From assembly GCA_049578505.1 (NCBI GenBank), contig JBAUMC010000007.1:1-64000 (forward strand): a stretch of DNA of 64,000 nt, in the 5' to 3' direction. The notes beneath the pieces were generated by a model. The model ran no database searches. It saw nothing but the letters and a program-made list of their open reading frames with translations, and was not told the origin of the DNA. Below are positions 25,522 to 33,657 of this stretch, one piece after another (positions within the stretch are counted from its first letter, which is position 1; every line of letters starts with the position of its first letter). The DNA comes from JAGVPT01 sp049578505 (lineage in GTDB: Bacteria; Bacteroidota; Ignavibacteria; UBA10030; UBA8401). A program made the position numbers and the translations under genes.

Positions 25522-25974
25522 ATGAAGAAAAGCGTTGCTATTTTTGGGGCAAACATAGGGAACGATTGCTTGCGAATCTTTATTCGAGCTTTCTTGTTAC
25601 TGATAATGAGTTCAATTGTCGCGCTTGCGGGTACGACAATTCGCGATGGGTCGCTTGAGGCGCGCAGCGACGGAAATGATATTACAATTCAATGGGGAAC
25701 AACAGAAGAAAGCTTAATACAAGAATTTGTTATTGAGCGCCAGGGCGGCACGGAATCCGACTTTGTCGCAATAGGATCGGTTCCTCCAAAAGGGAGCAAT
25801 TCCTTTTATGAATTCGTTGATCAGACCGCCTTTAAAACAGCTACTTCGGTCTATCAATACAGGATCAAAATTGTTGCTGCGGACGGCATCACCTATTCGA
25901 AAGTCATCTCGGTTGCTCATAATGTTTCGAGTGTTAAGAGGACGTGGGGGAGTTTGAAAGCAATGTTCCGGTAG
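25522..25974 (+). CDS. Small exported protein with FnIII-like domain
   Basis: A 150-residue protein starting 15 bases after tRNA-Leu, so probably cotranscribed with it. A hydrophobic stretch (FIRAFLLLIMSSIVALAG, about 20-37) looks like a signal peptide or anchor. The rest is a fibronectin type III-like beta sandwich: SLEARSDGNDITIQWGTT, LIQEFVIERQGG, SFYEFVDQT and YQYRIKIVAADG. Such domains are common in Bacteroidota surface proteins with C-terminal sorting signals, but no sorting domain is seen here. No clear Shine-Dalgarno; a strong terminator follows. Function unknown. Confidence 0.75.
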   Translation: MKKSVAIFGANIGNDCLRIFIRAFLLLIMSSIVALAGTTIRDGSLEARSDGNDITIQWGTTEESLIQEFVIERQGGTESDFVAIGSVPPKGSNSFYEFVDQTAFKTATSVYQYRIKIVAADGITYSKVISVAHNVSSVKRTWGSLKAMFR

Positions 25975-25992
25975 AGAACTTATTTTTTACTC

Positions 25993-26034
25993 AAAAGCGA
26001 TACATCACGGATGTCATGTATCGCTTTTTTTTTT
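25993..26034 (+). terminator. Rho-independent terminator
   Basis: A perfect 13-bp stem AAAAGCGATACAT (25993-26005) / ATGTATCGCTTTT (26016-26028) with a 10-base loop, followed by more T. It ends the tRNA-Leu/FnIII transcript just before maf. Confidence 0.9.
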
Positions 26035-26040
26035 GAAGGG

Positions 26041-26631
26041 ATGATGAATACCGTTAAGCCGATCATCCTCGCCTCGCGCTCTCCGCGGCGGATTCAACTG
26101 CTGAGGCAGATTGGACTTTCGTTTACTGCACAGGAAAGCGGCGTTGACGAGTATATTGCGGATGGAACCTCACCGGAAGAAGCTGTTCGTAAGCTTTCTC
26201 TTGAAAAGGCCGACCATGTGGCGCGCCGTCTTCGCAATGGCATCGTCATTGGTGCCGATACCATTGTTGTGCTCCACGGAGAGATCCTCGGAAAACCTTC
26301 ATCGAAAGAGGATGCAGTCTCGATGTTGTCGAAGCTGGGAGGGAAAACGCATACTGTATTTACAGGCTTTGCGTTAGTTGATGCTGAATCAAAAAAGTCA
26401 TACGTCGATCACGAACAAACCGAAGTGACTTTCCGAGAACTGGGCAAGGAAGAAATCAAAAGGTACGTCGAATCGGGATCGCCGATGGACAAGGCGGGTG
26501 CATACGGCATTCAGGATGATTATGGAGCTGTTTTTGTTGAAAGGATAAATGGCTGCTTCTACACCGTTGTCGGATTCCCACTTTCAAAGTTCTATTCAGC
26601 GCTGAACCTGTTTCTTGAAGAATCGAAGTAA
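26041..26631 (+). CDS. maf: Maf family nucleotide pyrophosphatase
   Basis: A 196-residue Maf/YhdE-type enzyme that hydrolyses non-canonical or certain canonical nucleoside triphosphates (dTTP/UTP or modified bases) to monophosphates. Visible motifs are ILASRSPRRIQLLRQIGL at the N-terminus, GADTIVVLHGEILGKP (about 73), TGFALVD, and SGSPMDKAGAYGIQDDYG (about 147-164) with YTVVGFPL. The GSPMDKAGAYGIQ pattern fits the dTTP/UTP-type subgroup. Start ATG 26041 follows GAAGGG; an earlier in-frame ATG lies inside the terminator and is unlikely. Confidence 0.93.
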   Translation: MMNTVKPIILASRSPRRIQLLRQIGLSFTAQESGVDEYIADGTSPEEAVRKLSLEKADHVARRLRNGIVIGADTIVVLHGEILGKPSSKEDAVSMLSKLGGKTHTVFTGFALVDAESKKSYVDHEQTEVTFRELGKEEIKRYVESGSPMDKAGAYGIQDDYGAVFVERINGCFYTVVGFPLSKFYSALNLFLEESK

Positions 26632-26648
26632 ATCGTTACGAGGTATTC

Positions 26649-27053
26649 ATGAGCAAAAACATTCGAGTGTTAATTGCTAAGGCTGGGCTGGACGGCCATG
26701 ACCGTGGCGCCAAAGTCATTGCTGCTGCTCTTCGAGATGGAGGCATGGAAGTTATTTATACCGGTGTTCGAAAGTCCCCCGAAATGATTGTTGAAGCTGC
26801 CTTGCAGGAAGACGTGAACGCTATTGGCATAAGCTCATTGAGCGGCGCTCACATGACAATTTTCCCCCGGGTATTAGGTTTGATGAAAGATAAGGGGATG
26901 GAGGACGTCCTCCTATTCGGCGGGGGGATTATCCCTCAGGGCGATATTGAAAAGTTAAAAAAAATTGGTGTGGGTGAACTCTTTACACCGGGGGCTTCAA
27001 TGATTGAGATCGTGAATTATTTGAAAACATATTTCCAGTCGGCAACGGTCTAA
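26649..27053 (+). CDS. B12-binding subunit of methylmalonyl-CoA mutase type
   Basis: A 134-residue cobalamin-binding protein with the DxHxxG signature (DGHDRGAK, about 15-22), SSLSGAHM (about 59) and LFGGGIIPQGD (about 89), which place it with the small subunit / C-terminal domain of methylmalonyl-CoA mutases. With a separate large subunit it would interconvert succinyl-CoA and (R)-methylmalonyl-CoA or carry out a related isomerisation. No large subunit is nearby. Its TAA directly abuts the stop of the convergent polymerase gene, with no base between. Confidence 0.92.
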   Translation: MSKNIRVLIAKAGLDGHDRGAKVIAAALRDGGMEVIYTGVRKSPEMIVEAALQEDVNAIGISSLSGAHMTIFPRVLGLMKDKGMEDVLLFGGGIIPQGDIEKLKKIGVGELFTPGASMIEIVNYLKTYFQSATV

Positions 27054-29408
27054 TTAGGTATCGAGTTGGATAGAGGGTTCAGGGTTGATCCATTCTTTAT
27101 TCTGTTGTATCTCCGGCGAGACCTTTTTGGTGATAACAGAAATCTGCGATGGGTCGAAGCCAAACAAGTCCTCGGACGAAAAAATCGCATCAAAGTCTTT
27201 CCCCGAAAAGAAACCTTCAAATTTCTTCGAGAACTCTTCAAGCCTCTTCACATAGTATTCCACGTTTTCGTCGGGAAAGTTTGAGTCCCATTCGCTCGCC
27301 TCTTTTGCATTTTCGAATCCCTTGATATTTGCGCCGGAGCCGGTGTAGTAAAATGATATTTTGTCGCCGGCGCGATACGATCGTGAGGATTGGGATGCAA
27401 GTTCATAACTTGCCGATTTATTCCGTTTCTCGGCTTTGATTTCCTGCTGATAATCCTCCACCGAATCCCTGAGAGTTTCAGTCCGGGCAAAATCCTTTAC
27501 GTCCAATAAATGATCTCGAATCGAGCGTTCAATGTATAAATAGAGCGCGTGCAGATCTTGAATCCGGTTATTCATGATATATTCGACGCAGTGCTGCACA
27601 TAGGTTCGGCCAAAATGCTCCATACTTCGTGAAATGAGGGAAGAGCCTTTTATTGAAACTTTCCCATCATGCCCTAAGAGAGCGTAATTTTTCTTCTTGT
27701 AGCTGAGCATTTTCTCGTAACGCCCGTCAAAACCAAGATTGATTCCTTCAGGGAGCGAATCGGAGAGCCGTTCCACAAAGAGCTTTTCTGCTCTTTCTCC
27801 CGCAACATTATCCGGCGGGATGCAATACAGGCCGTCGGTATCGACTTCCACAACTTTTCCATTGTGCATCTCTATCTCATTTATCATTTGCTTCAGCAAT
27901 TCCTGCCCCGTTGTCGTCACGACATCAGCTTGAGTGTAATCGTTAAAGAGTGCCCTGGCATATCCGAGATATCCATAGAATGAGTTGATCAAAATTTTAA
28001 ATGAAGATTGCATTGCGTCGAGCCGGAACCGTTCTGCGTCATCGGTAGCTTTTTGCATATTCTTCTTAGTCTGGAGCCGGAGTCTGGTGAGGTGTTGGAG
28101 GGCAGAGTGGAAGACTCTCAGGACATCGGTCTTTGGAACAATGTTTTTTGAAATCATGATTGATGGATACAGCGATTCGACATCGGCATGAACGATCGGA
28201 CCGAGGACTCCGGTGTAATAAATGTCCGAGTAGCCTCCGGTCGTTTGAGCGCCCGTTTCAGGCTTTGGGAGCGAATAACGCTGGCGCAAATATTCCCGCA
28301 ACAATAGAGCCTCAATTTTCGACGCTGAACCCAGCTTAGCAACGGTTGTATAATTGAAGGGAAGCATTTGCGTCAGATAAAATGTGCTCGTCGAAAGCCG
28401 ATCGCTGAGGGCTCGCGTTTCTCTCACATCATCTAATGCGTAATTCTTTAATGCATCAGGTTCATTGTCCCAGTACCATGATATTTTTTCGCCAGGAATG
28501 TAGGTTCTGTCTGCAGGGGCAAGGCCAAAGTATTTTGCTGCATACTTTAAAGAATAACTCTCCATCGAGCGTTTTACCATATCGTATGATTGGACGAGAA
28601 GCCAAGTGTCGATAACCTGCCTTCCCGGAATCTCATAGCTCATGTATTCAACTTCGTTTTCCGCGAACGAGGTACGCGATCGTACTCCTCGAGGCGAAGA
28701 ATGATCCCTTCCTACTGCAAAGTCAAGCTGGTTGAGCTCGCATCTTTTTAATAAGTACGGCAAATCGAAATTGAAGATATTATGTCCTTCGATAACATCG
28801 GGGTCTTTCTTTTGTACAATGTCTATGCATTGTGTAATAAGGTCTTTCTCGTCGACTTGTTTTCCCCCTAGAATTGTTTCCCATCCGCGATTGTCGGAGA
28901 GAGAAATCAAGATAATCCTATCGTCGGGTCGTTCGGCATTACTGAATTTATAACTTTTCGAGTACGTTTCGATATCGAGTTGCATCCGATAGATATCTGC
29001 GAACTCCATTTCCTTATAAAGAGTTTTTCCGGATTGCATCAAAAATTGCGTATTGGTATCCGGACGGAGGAGGATGTGTTCCGTATCAGTATATGAATCG
29101 ATTCTCCGTTCCTCGGTTTGATTGACCTTTTCGAGAACATACCTCACGGCATCCCACATATCATGCACGCGCTCAAAAGCGCAGACATACTGGTAGAAAT
29201 TGGTTCCATCGAGTTTTTTCAGCCAAAATGGTTTTGAAAATCCGGCGATAAAGCGACTGTCGGAGAGGTGAAAGAATGGGAAAAATTCTTCATCATTGTG
29301 GGTGATTATCGCCCCATTACGTTTGTACACGCGCACCGTAGAATCGTCGACCGTGTGGACGGCAACGATGTGCGGTTCTTTGCTATGGCCGAAGAGGAGA
29401 CTATCCAT
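27054..29408 (-). CDS. Family B DNA polymerase, catalytically intact
   Basis: A 784-residue family B DNA polymerase with all motifs. Exonuclease: DIET (about 144), NIFNFDLPYL (about 212), YALDDVRETRAL. Polymerase: motif A DVESLYPSIM (about 410), motif B KILINSFYGYLGYA (about 471), motif C VVEVDTDGLYCI (about 522) with DTDG in place of DTDS. It should have polymerase and proofreading activity. It is more like archaeal/short PolB enzymes than a textbook E. coli Pol II judging by its compact size. It is the second family B polymerase in the window and the active one, 22 kb from the disrupted copy. It appears monocistronic. Confidence 0.94.
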   Translation of the reverse strand: MDSLLFGHSKEPHIVAVHTVDDSTVRVYKRNGAIITHNDEEFFPFFHLSDSRFIAGFSKPFWLKKLDGTNFYQYVCAFERVHDMWDAVRYVLEKVNQTEERRIDSYTDTEHILLRPDTNTQFLMQSGKTLYKEMEFADIYRMQLDIETYSKSYKFSNAERPDDRIILISLSDNRGWETILGGKQVDEKDLITQCIDIVQKKDPDVIEGHNIFNFDLPYLLKRCELNQLDFAVGRDHSSPRGVRSRTSFAENEVEYMSYEIPGRQVIDTWLLVQSYDMVKRSMESYSLKYAAKYFGLAPADRTYIPGEKISWYWDNEPDALKNYALDDVRETRALSDRLSTSTFYLTQMLPFNYTTVAKLGSASKIEALLLREYLRQRYSLPKPETGAQTTGGYSDIYYTGVLGPIVHADVESLYPSIMISKNIVPKTDVLRVFHSALQHLTRLRLQTKKNMQKATDDAERFRLDAMQSSFKILINSFYGYLGYARALFNDYTQADVVTTTGQELLKQMINEIEMHNGKVVEVDTDGLYCIPPDNVAGERAEKLFVERLSDSLPEGINLGFDGRYEKMLSYKKKNYALLGHDGKVSIKGSSLISRSMEHFGRTYVQHCVEYIMNNRIQDLHALYLYIERSIRDHLLDVKDFARTETLRDSVEDYQQEIKAEKRNKSASYELASQSSRSYRAGDKISFYYTGSGANIKGFENAKEASEWDSNFPDENVEYYVKRLEEFSKKFEGFFSGKDFDAIFSSEDLFGFDPSQISVITKKVSPEIQQNKEWINPEPSIQLDT

Positions 29409-29642
29409 GATAGGAAATTAGAAAAGGGAAGAGAAAAAATCAATTCAATCGGGGAGAGCCGGCGCCGTCGGTTACCTGGTCCTCTGCTTAAAGCTCATAG
29501 CTATTGATCCGAAAAAAGGATAAAAAAAGAGCGTAGGGAAGAGGTTCGCAATTACTGGTCTTAATAGGGAATCGACAAGGTTCCTTCGAATGTGCCTATC
29601 GGAGAACTCAGGTTCCGTTTATCGCATTGAGAAATTCGGTTG

Positions 29643-29729
29643 CGGAGAGGGTGGGATTCGAACCCACGATACCGTTACCGGTATACCACCTTTCCAGGGT
29701 GGCCAATTCAACCGCTCTTGCACCTCTCC
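29643..29729 (-). tRNA. tRNA-Ser(GGA)
   Basis: On the minus strand: acceptor GGAGAGG/CCTCTCC, D arm with AAGAGCGGTTGAAT, anticodon stem CCACC/GGTGG with loop CTGGAAA (anticodon GGA), long variable arm TACCGGTAACGGTA, T arm GTGGG/CCCAC with TTCGAAT. CCA not encoded. Confidence 0.97.
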
Positions 29730-29780
29730 GGACTATATTTGTGCTATGACACTATTTAGCAGTTGTACTGGATAATATTT

Positions 29781-30587
29781 TTAGAAATCTTCGACCTTTA
29801 ATGTTTCTATTTTGCTTGATAGTTCATCGAAAATGGCGCGAGAAACATATGTAATGTGGATCCCCAATTTTTTGTCACGGCCTACCAGCGCCAGGACGAT
29901 ATACGATCGGTCAAATTCCCACAATTCATATTTTTTTGCGTAGCCAAGCTGTATGCTCTCAACGGTGTTTAAATAAGAATCGTCGATCTTGGAGAATCCA
30001 CTTCGAGCAGGCTTTCCATATTTCGCTTCAAGGAGAGTTCTGTAATTCTCGAACGAATCGAGAAAATCAAATTTTGAAATCGCCCTCACCTGCGGCGTTT
30101 GTCTGACGATGAATAGTCGGTCGCTATCAAATTGGTATGTCCATGACGCACTTACACCCGAGAATTGACCTGTATATTCGAAGCCGTTAGTAATAATCTC
30201 AATAGCGCTGTCCTTTACCCCATCGTGATTGACAAGATAATCGCGGACGTTCCGCAGTGTCATTCCCCAATGGGCATCTTTATAGCCGCCGGGATCCAGT
30301 GAATTGACACCCGTTGCAAAAGTTATTACTCTAGGCTCTTGAAGCACTGTGTCCTTATGGGCAGCGTTATTGGAATTCATATTGTAAGAATATAACACAG
30401 TCGTATCTTTGTGGAGTGCGACAGGGTCTGTTTCTTTTTTTGAAAGGGTATCGATCGGATTTGTCGCGGATGTTATTGTACCAGTACCGGCTATAGTATT
30501 GATGTGCACGGTATTTTTAAAACTTTGTCCATACGATACAAAAATAAAAATTGACCCCGACAAAAGAGTGACAATTATTCTATTCAT
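29781..30587 (-). CDS. Exported protein of unknown function
   Basis: A 268-residue protein with a signal peptide (IIVTLLSGSIFIFVSYGQS, about 4-22), a Thr/Ser/Asn-rich linker (about 25-90) and a globular part from about 98: GGYKDAHWGMTLRNVRDYLV, YTGQFSGVSASWTYQFDSDR and SFENYRTLLEAKYGKP. The A-x-W-G-M-T pattern followed by an amphipathic helix is seen in several periplasmic proteins of unknown role. It lies between two tRNA-Ser genes on the same strand. I do not recognise a family. Confidence 0.75.
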   Translation of the reverse strand: MNRIIVTLLSGSIFIFVSYGQSFKNTVHINTIAGTGTITSATNPIDTLSKKETDPVALHKDTTVLYSYNMNSNNAAHKDTVLQEPRVITFATGVNSLDPGGYKDAHWGMTLRNVRDYLVNHDGVKDSAIEIITNGFEYTGQFSGVSASWTYQFDSDRLFIVRQTPQVRAISKFDFLDSFENYRTLLEAKYGKPARSGFSKIDDSYLNTVESIQLGYAKKYELWEFDRSYIVLALVGRDKKLGIHITYVSRAIFDELSSKIETLKVEDF

Positions 30588-30706
30588 TCAATTAATTTCC
30601 AGTGTTGAAAACATTCGATCTTCTCAGAATGCGGAGGTTGGGGTTCCTGTGAAGGAGTTTCTCAGGGAAAACCTACGATTTTCACTTTTCCTCTTAGATT
30701 TTGGTG

Positions 30707-30795
30707 CGGAGAGGGTGGGATTCGAACCCACGGTCCCACGTAAGCGGGACACCGGTTTTCGAGACCGGCTCTTTCAACCACTCAGACACCTCTCC
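30707..30795 (-). tRNA. tRNA-Ser(CGA)
   Basis: On the minus strand: acceptor GGAGAGG/CCTCTCC, anticodon stem CCGGT/ACCGG with loop CTCGAAA (anticodon CGA), long variable arm GTCCCGCTTACGTGGGAC, T arm GTGGG/CCCAC with TTCGAAT. Its last 28 bases are identical to those of tRNA-Ser(GGA) 1 kb away. CCA not encoded. Confidence 0.96.
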
Positions 30796-31017
30796 CAGAA
30801 GTCGCTTACAAATATATCCAATTTTGCCTGAAAAGCAATTTCGGGTTCATTGACTATCGCAGGGTTTTTTGGTAATTTTAAATGTCCTAAACCTCTTTAA
30901 TATTTCAAAATATCCTTTCGGTTGGAACTCTATCAAAGTTTTTGGGTTACATATTTACAAATACAATGGTTTTTAATCTTTATCCCTCACTTTTAAAAAA
31001 TAAGAAAGGGTACGGCA

Positions 31018-31485
31018 ATGTCGGTTACCGTTGGTTCAAAAGCGCCGCAATTCACTCTCGTCGATACAACAAAAGCACCGCGTTCACCTCTTTCGGAGTT
31101 TACAGGTAAGAAAGTTGTATTGCTTTTTTACCCCGGCGCGTTTACGGGTGTGTGCGACAAAGAGATGTGCAACTTTCGCGACTCAATATCCGCATACAAT
31201 AACCTCAATGCACAGGTTATCGGCATCAGCGTTGACAGCCCTTGGGCGAACAAAGCATTTGCTGAGCATTACAAATTGAATTTTCCCCTGCTTTCTGATT
31301 TTGACCGAGCCGTTATCAAACAATACGGTATTGTATTTGAATCGCTTGGTGGCGTAAAAGGGTACACGGTCGCGAAACGTGCAGTGTATGTTGTCGATGG
31401 AAAAGGAATTGTCAAATACGCTTGGGTATCAGAGACGCCCGGAGTAGAGCCGCCGTACGAAGAGGTTAAAAAGGCAATTGCATAG
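31018..31485 (+). CDS. Peroxiredoxin, AhpE/thiol peroxidase-like
   Basis: A 155-residue peroxiredoxin that reduces hydroperoxides in the cytoplasm. The peroxidatic Cys is in YPGAFTGVCDKEMCNF (about 42-57), where TxxC is canonical; a second Cys five residues on could resolve the sulfenic acid. The conserved Arg appears in AKRAVYVVD (about 124). GVEPPYEEV near the end is typical. It is followed after 9 bases by bcp, so the two form a peroxide-defence pair. Confidence 0.93.
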   Translation: MSVTVGSKAPQFTLVDTTKAPRSPLSEFTGKKVVLLFYPGAFTGVCDKEMCNFRDSISAYNNLNAQVIGISVDSPWANKAFAEHYKLNFPLLSDFDRAVIKQYGIVFESLGGVKGYTVAKRAVYVVDGKGIVKYAWVSETPGVEPPYEEVKKAIA

Positions 31486-31494
31486 AGGATCGCT

Positions 31495-31962
31495 ATGGCT
31501 GAATTACACGTAGGGGACGATGCTCCAGATTTTTCCCTCGCCGGAGATGACGGAAAAAAACATTCGCTCAAAGAGTTTAGGGGGAAAAAAACTGTGCTAT
31601 ATTTTTACCCCAAGGATGACACCTCCGGATGTACGAAGGAGGCGTGTTCATTCCGTGACAATCTGACGTCGATCAAGAAGAAGGGAGCCGTTCTCCTTGG
31701 TGTCAGCGCGGATGGGACCGAGTCGCACAAGAAGTTTGTCTCAAAATACGATTTGAATTTCCCCCTGTTGAGCGATGAGAGTAAGACCGTTCTCGAAAAA
31801 TATGGAGTCTGGAAGTTAAAAGCTTTCATGGGGCGCAAATACATGGGCATCGAACGGACAACATTCATCATTGATGAGAAAGGAAAGATATCTCATATCT
31901 TCCCGAAAGTGAAGGTTGAAAACCATACCGAAGAGATTCTTGACGCACTCTCGCAAGTATAA
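31495..31962 (+). CDS. bcp: Thioredoxin-dependent thiol peroxidase (Bcp/PrxQ)
   Basis: A 155-residue PrxQ-type peroxiredoxin. The signature YPKDDTSGCTKEACSFRDN (about 39-57) has peroxidatic Cys and, five residues later, the resolving Cys of the atypical 2-Cys type. GADGTESHKKF and the Arg in IERTTFIIDEKG (about 121) complete the active site. It takes electrons from thioredoxin. Second gene of a pair with the other peroxiredoxin. Confidence 0.95.
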   Translation: MAELHVGDDAPDFSLAGDDGKKHSLKEFRGKKTVLYFYPKDDTSGCTKEACSFRDNLTSIKKKGAVLLGVSADGTESHKKFVSKYDLNFPLLSDESKTVLEKYGVWKLKAFMGRKYMGIERTTFIIDEKGKISHIFPKVKVENHTEEILDALSQV

Positions 31963-31986
31963 TCAATAGAACGAACGGAGCCCCTC

Positions 31987-32659
31987 ACGGAAGACAATTC
32001 TAGGAAACTGCTCGTTGAATTCTTGGGAACATGCATTTTCGTTTTTATCGGTGCCGGTGCCATCATAACAAACCAATTCTCAATCGGTGCGGTCGGTCTC
32101 GTTGGAATTGCCCTGGCTCATGGCCTGATATTATCGATCATGATATCGGCGTTCGGCGGAATATCGGGCGGCCATTTTAATCCGCCCGTGACATTCGGGG
32201 TGATGATCGCCGGACGTATTTCTATTCCTCTCGGTTTGCAATATGTGGGAGCCCAGCTCATTGGGGGCGTATTGGCCGGTTTGCTTCTCCATGCAGTTTT
32301 TCCAGCGGAGCTATGCGCCACCGTACATTTTGGTACGCCCGGTTGCCGCCCGAGTCTCTCTCGGAACAGCCGTGCTTATGGAAGCGATACTTACCTTCGC
32401 ACTTGTTATTGCAGTTTTTGGGACAGCAATAGATCCACGCGCGCCAAAAATTGGTGGCTTTGGCATTGGGCTAACCGTCATGGCTGATATCTTAGTAGGC
32501 GGGCCTATCACAGGGGCATCAATGAATCCGGCACGCACTTTCGGTCGAGCGTTGGTTGCCGGGTTTTGGGAAAATCGTTTGGACTACTGGGTCGGCCCCT
32601 TACTCGGCGGCGGACTTTCAGGCTTCGAGTACGAAAATCTTATCATGGCAAAAAAATGA
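31987..32659 (+). pseudogene. Aquaporin (MIP family), frameshifted and without a normal start
   Basis: A six-helix MIP channel split over two frames. The first half has EFLGTCIFVFIGAGA and HFNPPVT (an NPP variant of the first NPA box); the second half has LMEAILTFALVIAVFGTA and SMNPARTFGRAL (second NPA). Removing one C from CCC at 32338-32340 joins them perfectly (FGTP then VAARVSLGTAVLME). The start is also unusual: GGAG (31977-31980) is followed 6 bases on by ACG (31987), giving TEDNSRKLLVEFLG; no ATG is in frame before the first helix. Either a pseudogene or affected by sequence errors. It is joined to the pterin operon by a stop/start overlap. Confidence 0.82.
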
Positions 32660-33066
32660 TGTACGTAACCAGAAAAGCTCATTTCAGTGCGGCTCACCGC
32701 TTGTTTAATCCCTCATTCTCCGATGAAAAAAATTTCGAAGTGTATGACAAATGTGCAAACCCGAACGGCCACGGGCACAACTATAATCTCGAAATCACCG
32801 TCGTTGGCGAAGTGAACCCGATAACGGGTTATGTGATCGACTTGAAAAAACTGAAAGAAATTATTGAAGAGCATTTTGTCAGCAAAGTTGACCATAAGCA
32901 TCTCAACTATGATGTGGAATTTCTCAAAGGCGTCGTTCCAACGGCTGAAAATATCGCCGCTGCTTGTTGGAAGCAATTAGCGCCCCACATTCGGGAGGGG
33001 CGTCTATTTTCTGTGAGGCTTTATGAAACGCAGAATAATTTTGTAGAATATAAAGGAGAGTCATGA
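32656..33066 (+). CDS. 6-pyruvoyl-tetrahydropterin synthase / QueD family
   Basis: A 136-residue PTPS-fold enzyme. Zinc ligands are His in FSAAHRLF (about 11-18) and the HGH pair in CANPNGHGHNY (about 36-46); catalytic His in VDHKHLNYD (about 78) and Glu in LYETQNNF. The Cys-x5-HGH spacing is that of true 6-pyruvoyl-tetrahydropterin synthases, while QueD of queuosine synthesis usually has Cys-x3-HGH. With GTP cyclohydrolase I directly downstream (overlapping by 4 bases) and two SDR reductases after it, a role in making tetrahydrobiopterin-type pterins is likelier than queuosine. ATG 32659 is an alternative start. Confidence 0.92.
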   Translation: MMYVTRKAHFSAAHRLFNPSFSDEKNFEVYDKCANPNGHGHNYNLEITVVGEVNPITGYVIDLKKLKEIIEEHFVSKVDHKHLNYDVEFLKGVVPTAENIAAACWKQLAPHIREGRLFSVRLYETQNNFVEYKGES

Positions 33067-33647
33067 TGGCCGTATCGGCATCTCAGAAGATAAAAATGGA
33101 AGAAGTCATTCGTCAACTCTTGATCGGAGTTGGCGAAGACCCATCGCGGGAAGGATTGGCGAAGACGCCGTTGCGAGTCGCGGAGTCGTTCAAATTCCTC
33201 ACGAAGGGGTATTCGGAGGATGCGCATACGATTCTTAACGGCGCTGTGTTCAAGGAAAAATACAGTGAGATGGTGATCGTGAAGGACATCGACTTTTTCA
33301 GTTTATGCGAACACCATTTGCTGCCGTTTTATGGAAAAGTTCATGTCGCTTATATCCCGAAAGGTAAGATTGTCGGATTAAGTAAAATTCCTCGCCTTGT
33401 CGAAATGTTCAGCCGACGACTTCAGGTACAAGAACGAATGACTCAGGAAATTGCACAGACGCTTTTTGATGCCCTGCACCCGGAGGGGGTTGGCGTTGTA
33501 TGTGAAGCACGTCATCTCTGCATGATGATGAGGGGGATTGAAAAGCAGAGTTCCCGTGCGACGACGAGCGCGATGCTGGGGGAATTCCGGAACGATGTCA
33601 AAACCCGGTCAGAATTTCTCACCCTTATCGGCAGCAAGCCCGCGTAG
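33063..33647 (+). CDS. folE: GTP cyclohydrolase I
   Basis: A 194-residue GCH1, converting GTP to 7,8-dihydroneopterin triphosphate, the precursor of folate and of biopterin-type pterins. Zinc and catalytic residues are in FSLCEHHLLPFYGKVHVAYI (about 77-96) and EARHLCMMMRGIEKQ (about 148-162). The N-terminal IRQLLIGVGEDPSREGLAKT is typical. It overlaps the PTPS gene (ATGA), and an SDR gene starts 10 bases after its stop. Confidence 0.97.
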   Translation: MMAVSASQKIKMEEVIRQLLIGVGEDPSREGLAKTPLRVAESFKFLTKGYSEDAHTILNGAVFKEKYSEMVIVKDIDFFSLCEHHLLPFYGKVHVAYIPKGKIVGLSKIPRLVEMFSRRLQVQERMTQEIAQTLFDALHPEGVGVVCEARHLCMMMRGIEKQSSRATTSAMLGEFRNDVKTRSEFLTLIGSKPA

Positions 33648-33657
33648 TTGTGATCTC

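Noticed and set aside
26011..26040. Earlier in-frame start for maf
   Set aside because: The ATG lies in the arm of a strong terminator, and the maf family begins at the downstream ATG with its own Shine-Dalgarno.
30409..30831. Plus-strand frame of 140 codons
   Set aside because: It covers a tRNA-Ser gene and the antisense of an exported protein gene; no domain is visible.
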